From Gemmatimonadota bacterium (GTDB lineage Bacteria; Gemmatimonadota; Gemmatimonadetes; Longimicrobiales; Gaopeijiaceae): DNA of 64,000 nucleotides. The stretch spans positions 39,548 through 103,547 of the forward strand of contig JAPPGZ010000039.1 of assembly GCA_028874905.1 (NCBI GenBank), written 5' to 3'. Shown piece after piece: positions 60,814-64,000 of this stretch. A program made the position numbers and the translations under genes. The first letter of the stretch is position 1; every line of letters begins with the position of its first letter. The notes under the pieces are model-generated. The model ran no database searches. It saw only the letters and a program-made list of their open reading frames with translations, and was not told the origin of the DNA.

Positions 60814-62050
60814 AGCCAACCCGGTCATCGAGACGCGACAGCTGGCGGACCGATTCGCAGACTTGGTGGGACGCTCCCGCCGGGTCGACATCGCCACTGC
60901 ATGGGTTACGAAGGGGCGGCATCTGGAGATCGTGAAACGGGGCACCGAACAAGGCGTCCGGTTTCGGGTGCTCGCTGGAACTCACAGGAACGCCACCGAC
61001 CCCCAAGCGTTGACCCTCCTGCATGGGCTCGACCGCTGCGAACTGAGGCTCGTCAGGGGTGCGGCCACGGGGATCTTCCACCCGAAGCTGTACCTGTTCC
61101 ACTTGGGCCGGTCGCATGATCGGGCGCGGCAGAGCATTGCTTGGACGGGCAGCGCGAACTTTACGAACGGCGGGTTCTCGAGCAACGAGGAGTTGATGCT
61201 CGAAGTGGGTCACGGACAGGAATCCGGCGGCCTGATCGACTGGTTCGAGGAACGCGGTCGGACTGCGGACCTCAGCCGAAGGTTGGGATCCTGATTCAGA
61301 ACTACCGGCGGACCTGGCGGCGGCCGGACCCGGAGGTCGGCACGCTCGTGGAAGCACCCGTGGACGGCCTGTGGCATCTGTGCGGTGGTCGCACGCCGCG
61401 TAGCATCGCGGAATACGAGGCCGCTCTCCTCGACCGCGAACGGGAGCTCGCCGCGGACGGCGTCGACTGGTGTGTGCTGGGCCTGGAGGGAAGCGTCGGA
61501 AGCTACCAGCGTGCAATCAAGGAACGAGGCGAAGCGGTGAGAGCTTGGCTCGGGGGAGGCGACCTTCGCCAGTCGGAACGTTTGATACGCGGACTGGGTG
61601 AGGAGTGGATGGGCCTGGTCGGCAGGAGGACCCGGCCCGCTCCCTGGGACATCATCCGGCGGCATGAGGCAGACTGCAGGCGCTGTCTGCGGACGGTCTT
61701 GGAAGCCGACGACGACGACTTTCCCGACGTGGCCGTCAGGGCCCTTGGGGAGATCACACGGCACAGGGGGGCCTCGTGCGGTACCGCCACGGCCCTTCTC
61801 GCGCTGACCCGCTCCGATCGCTGCATCTGCGTGAACAACGCTTCCAAACAGGGACTGGCGAAGCTTACGGGGATCCCTCCGACTACGCTCGGACGGGCTG
61901 TCGATGAACCGAGGAATGGCTACGGCAAGCTCCTCGGTTGGCTTTATGATTCAGCCTTGGTACAACGTGCCGGAACCACGTGCCAGGTCTCTCGCTCGAA
62001 TTTGGAGGACGCGAGCCGCACTGCTGGACGCCTTCGTCTACAGATCGTAA
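60794..62050 (+). pseudogene. Phospholipase-D-type (HKD) nuclease gene with two compensating frameshifts
   Basis: The first part, from about GTG 60794, encodes a PLD-like domain with one HKD motif, HPKLYLFHLG...GSANFT, and ends at TGA 61292. In the next frame (from about 61285) the protein continues GILIQNYRRTWRRPDPEVG and runs to about 61953 (KLLGWLYDS). The original frame then resumes with WYNVPEPRARSLARIWRTRA and ends at TAA 62050. One base lost in the GGG at 61285-61287 and one gained near 61954 would restore a single 418-residue protein. It is either a recently broken gene or two sequencing errors. Function: DNA-cleaving or lipid-cleaving HKD enzyme; the C-terminal region is not recognised. 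Confidence 0.68.
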
Positions 62051-62101
62051 GTCAAAACTGGGTGCGCACTCGACACACAAACCGCGAAACGGAGGCAAAT
62101 C

Positions 62102-62518
62102 ATGAAACGTTGGGGACTCTTCCTTCTGCGCGTGACCACTGGCTGGCTGCTGGTCATGTGGGGACTCGACAAGCTCGTGAACGTCGAGCACGGACAGGCG
62201 GTCGCGGAGGCGTTCTACTTGGGGATTGGCACGCAGGCAGCCGTCCTGAACGTCCTCGGCGTCCTCCAGATCATCCTCGGGGCCCTGGTCGTCCTGGGCC
62301 TTTGGCGCAAGCGCGCCTACCCGGTCGCATTCGTCATCCTGTTGATCACCGCGCTCGGCGTGTGGAGGTCGATCATCGACCCATGGGGCTGGGTCCTGGA
62401 GGGCTCGCAGGTGCTCTTCTACCCGTCCGCGATCATCGCGGCGGGCGCGCTGCTCCTGTGGGGCACGATCGACGAGGACGAAATGACGCTGGACGCGAAG
62501 ATGGGGGCGAGCGGATAA
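62102..62518 (+). CDS. DoxX family membrane protein
   Basis: 138 residues with four membrane helices. The N-terminal helix is followed by the DoxX-type GLDKLVNVEHGQAVAEAF, and helix 2 by LGLWRKRAYPVAFVILL. The ATG has GGAGG eight bases upstream. DoxX-like proteins are small inner-membrane proteins linked to redox and thiol stress in several bacteria; the exact role is unknown. It is 51 bases after the nuclease pseudogene and 89 bases before vapB. Confidence 0.82.
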   Translation: MKRWGLFLLRVTTGWLLVMWGLDKLVNVEHGQAVAEAFYLGIGTQAAVLNVLGVLQIILGALVVLGLWRKRAYPVAFVILLITALGVWRSIIDPWGWVLEGSQVLFYPSAIIAAGALLLWGTIDEDEMTLDAKMGASG

Positions 62519-62569
62519 ACGTCTCGCCGGGTCTGGCGGGCCACTACGGCAACGACGCACCACCGCCCA

Positions 62570-62606
62570 TTGGACATCATGATGCGATGATGTTATGATG
62601 TTGCAC
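62570..62606 (+). promoter_or_regulatory. vapBC promoter with palindromic operator
   Basis: A -35 TTGGAC (62570-62575), an 18-base spacer and -10 TATGAT (62594-62599) precede vapB by 8 bases, so the mRNA would have almost no leader. The spacer holds the perfect palindrome CATCATGATG (62575-62584) and two further ATGATG copies, a good binding site for a ribbon-helix-helix antitoxin that represses its own operon. Confidence 0.6.
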
Positions 62607-62607
62607 C

Positions 62608-62832
62608 ATGAGAACAACACTGACGCTGGACCCCGACGTCTACCGGGCGGCTCGGAGCATCGCCCGCGAACGCGGCGAGAGCATGGGGACCGTACTGTCT
62701 ATGCTGGTGCGTGAAGCGCTCCGTCCCCGCGAGCCCGCCGTTCGCGCCGACGGATTCCCCGTCTTCGACGTGGGGCCTGACGCACCGCCGCTTACGTCCG
62801 ACATGGTGCGCGACGCACTGGAGGACGTCTGA
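62608..62832 (+). CDS. vapB: Ribbon-helix-helix antitoxin of a VapBC system
   Basis: 74 residues. The N-terminus MRTTLTLDPDVYRAARSIA is a typical ribbon-helix-helix DNA-binding strand and helix, with ERGESMGTVLSMLVREAL forming the second helix; the C-terminal GFPVFDVGPDAPPLTSDMV would thread into the toxin. There is no ribosome site; initiation is likely leaderless from the promoter just upstream. The stop overlaps the toxin start. Confidence 0.88.
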   Translation: MRTTLTLDPDVYRAARSIARERGESMGTVLSMLVREALRPREPAVRADGFPVFDVGPDAPPLTSDMVRDALEDV

Positions 62833-63281
62833 CCAGGCTCCTGGACGTCAACGTCCTCGTTGCCCTCGCGTGGCCGAATCATGTGCACCACGCCGCCGCG
62901 CACCGGTGGTTCCGGGCAAACCGGAACCGTGGCTGGGCCACCTGTCCACTCACCGAGTCCGGATTTGTGAGGGTCTCGAGCAACCGGCGCGCCATCCCCG
63001 AAGCTTGCACGCCAGATGAAGCCATCGCCCTGCTCCGTCGAATTCGTGGACTAGCGGGCCACGTCTTCTGGGCGGACGACATTTCACCGACTGATCCGCG
63101 TGCCGCGCCATTCCAGCGCGTCACCGGCTACCGGCAGGTCACCGACGCCCATCTGCTAGCGCTGGCCATGCGCCATGGCGGACGCTTGGCAACCTTCGAC
63201 CGGGGTTTGGCTGAACTTGCCGGCCCCGAAGGACGGAGCGCGGTGCTCGTGATCGGGCCAAGGCCCTCTCTCGGCGACTGA
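62829..63281 (+). CDS. vapC: PIN-domain toxin of a VapBC system
   Basis: 150 residues if translation begins at CTG 62829, giving M-T-R-L-L-D-V-N-V-L-V-A-L-A-W; homologs begin exactly here, and the CTG overlaps the antitoxin TGA (CTGA), where relatives have GTGA or ATGA. The first ordinary start, GTG at 62883, would cut off the catalytic Asp in LLDVNVLVALAW. PIN residues: that Asp, Glu in TESGFVRVSSN, Asp in TDAHLLALA and Asp in ATFDRGLAEL. An RNase toxin neutralised by VapB. The CTG start is an inference; a G-to-C error in the read would also explain it. Confidence 0.88.
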   Translation: MTRLLDVNVLVALAWPNHVHHAAAHRWFRANRNRGWATCPLTESGFVRVSSNRRAIPEACTPDEAIALLRRIRGLAGHVFWADDISPTDPRAAPFQRVTGYRQVTDAHLLALAMRHGGRLATFDRGLAELAGPEGRSAVLVIGPRPSLGD

Positions 63282-63314
63282 AGCCGGCCCATGCCGCTCT
63301 CCGCCCCTCCCCGG

Positions 63315-63344
63315 TTGGCCGGATGGCCCACCCCACCGTATAAT
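63315..63344 (+). promoter_or_regulatory. Strong sigma-70-like promoter for the exported 2Fe-2S subunit gene
   Basis: A -35 TTGGCC (63315-63320), an 18-base spacer and a perfect -10 TATAAT (63339-63344) lie 33 bases before the GTG at 63377. This is the only consensus TATAAT I see correctly spaced ahead of a gene in the window. Confidence 0.6.
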
Positions 63345-63376
63345 GTCAGCCAGATTACCGGCCCCGCCCTTCATCC

Positions 63377-64000
63377 GTGAGTGAGGTGCAGAGCGAGATG
63401 TTGCAACCCGAAGTCATCCAGTCACGACGAGGCGGCTTCACCCGCCGCAAGTTCATCAAGGGGGTGATCGCCGCCGGCGCCACCGCATCGGCCGCGGGAT
63501 ACCTGTTCCGCGGCAGCGGCGTGCTGACGCCGATGCTCTCCGCCCAGGACGCGGTGGAGCGGCTCATCACCCTCAACGTCAACGGCCAGCAGCGCCGCGT
63601 CGACGTCCCCAAGCACGAGACGCTCGCCATGACGCTCCGCTACCAGCTCGGCCTCACCGGCACCAAACTGGGCTGCGATCGCGCCGAATGCGGCGCGTGC
63701 ACCGTGCTCCTCGACGAGGTCACGCACTACGGCTGCTCGATCCTGACGCACTCGGTGGCGGGCCGCGAGGTCACCACGATCGAGGGGCTGGAGCAGGACG
63801 GTGAATTGCACCCGGTCCAGCAGGCGGTCATGGACGAGGGCGGTTTCCAGTGCGCCTTCTGCGCGCCGGGCTTTGCCATGAGCATGGTCGGCATGCTGTC
63901 CAAGAACCCGAATCCGACCCGCGAAGAGGCGGCGGTCCTGCTCTCGGGCAACCTCTGCCGCTGCGGCGACTACGACAAGATCCTGAACACGGCGATGCGG
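63377..64000 (+). CDS. Tat-exported 2Fe-2S subunit of a molybdenum hydroxylase (partial, runs off window)
   Basis: At least 208 residues; the frame is open to base 64000. From GTG 63377 (or ATG 63398) it begins with a twin-arginine signal FTRRKFIKG (Arg23-Arg24), then the 2Fe-2S motifs Cys100, Cys105, Cys108 and Cys120 (GCDRAECGACTV...GC) and Cys159, Cys162, Cys194 and Cys196 (QCAFCAPGF, NLCRCGDYD). The architecture equals PaoA/periplasmic aldehyde oxidase-type subunits, which fold in the cytosol and are exported with their Mo partner. The FAD and Mo subunit genes are presumably just outside. Such enzymes need an XdhC-like chaperone, and the split xdhC above could serve. Confidence 0.88.
   Translation, partial: MSEVQSEMLQPEVIQSRRGGFTRRKFIKGVIAAGATASAAGYLFRGSGVLTPMLSAQDAVERLITLNVNGQQRRVDVPKHETLAMTLRYQLGLTGTKLGCDRAECGACTVLLDEVTHYGCSILTHSVAGREVTTIEGLEQDGELHPVQQAVMDEGGFQCAFCAPGFAMSMVGMLSKNPNPTREEAAVLLSGNLCRCGDYDKILNTAMR

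Overview
The window is a gene-dense, GC-rich (roughly two-thirds G+C) bacterial chromosome segment with about 50 protein genes on both strands. I found no rRNA, tRNA, CRISPR array or insertion sequence. Gene content suggests a Gemmatimonadota-like aerobic heterotroph, perhaps one of the marine or host-associated lineages. The pointers are a SusC/SusD pair, small orphan TonB-plug-like secreted proteins, a sortilin-type beta-propeller, secreted M28, M14, S41 and tricorn-type peptidases, a large NAD-glutamate dehydrogenase and several molybdenum hydroxylase genes. The phylum is an inference from gene families; no marker gene for taxonomy is present.

Layout. 1-4.3 kb: end of a SusC-type receptor, its SusD lipoprotein, a small membrane protein, a plug-like lipoprotein and an outer-membrane barrel, closed by a clear intrinsic terminator. 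4.3-11 kb: a four-helix membrane protein, the 980-aa propeller, a DnaQ-like exonuclease, a quinone oxidoreductase and an M28 peptidase. 11.2-14.6 kb: a tight operon of a periplasmic binding protein, an orphan HAMP sensor without an output domain and an OFA-type MFS carrier. 14.7-22.2 kb: the 2-oxoglutarate dehydrogenase E1 gene, then a translationally coupled pgeF, zinc-ribbon and family 2 glycosyltransferase set, plus two more glycosyltransferases. 22.3-36.5 kb: a frameshifted plug-like gene, the yhaO-yhaN nuclease pair, the 1629-aa glutamate dehydrogenase and an operon of M14 peptidase, CPBP protease and Ppx/GppA phosphatase.

36.8-41.6 kb: an S41-like lipoprotein, sufU, a split xdhC and an amidase. 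41.7-47.1 kb: a five-gene minus-strand operon with 4-base overlaps, comprising a Tat-exported HisC-like aminotransferase, two FtsX-type permeases, a LolD-like ATPase and a permease stub fused to an AttH/CrtC-like domain; a divergent AraC-like regulator sits beside it. 48.4-57 kb: a form II CO-dehydrogenase-like cluster (coxS, coxL, coxM, coxD and coxE) interrupted by a plus-strand serine hydrolase and a chimeric gene made of the front of an FAD oxidoreductase and the tail of a fatty-acid desaturase. 57-64 kb: a tricorn-like protease, a small gene with an excellent ribosome site, a phospholipase-D-type nuclease gene broken by two opposing frameshifts, a DoxX protein, a vapBC toxin-antitoxin pair and the start of a second, Tat-exported 2Fe-2S hydroxylase subunit running off the edge.

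How the genes fit together. Protein and glycan scavenging (SusCD, secreted peptidases, amidase) would feed amino acids to glutamate dehydrogenase, whose product 2-oxoglutarate is the substrate of SucA. The two molybdenum hydroxylase systems would share the XdhC-type maturation proteins. The least expected parts are the exported aminotransferase with the Att-like transporter, the binding-protein/HAMP/OFA operon and the oxidoreductase-desaturase chimera.
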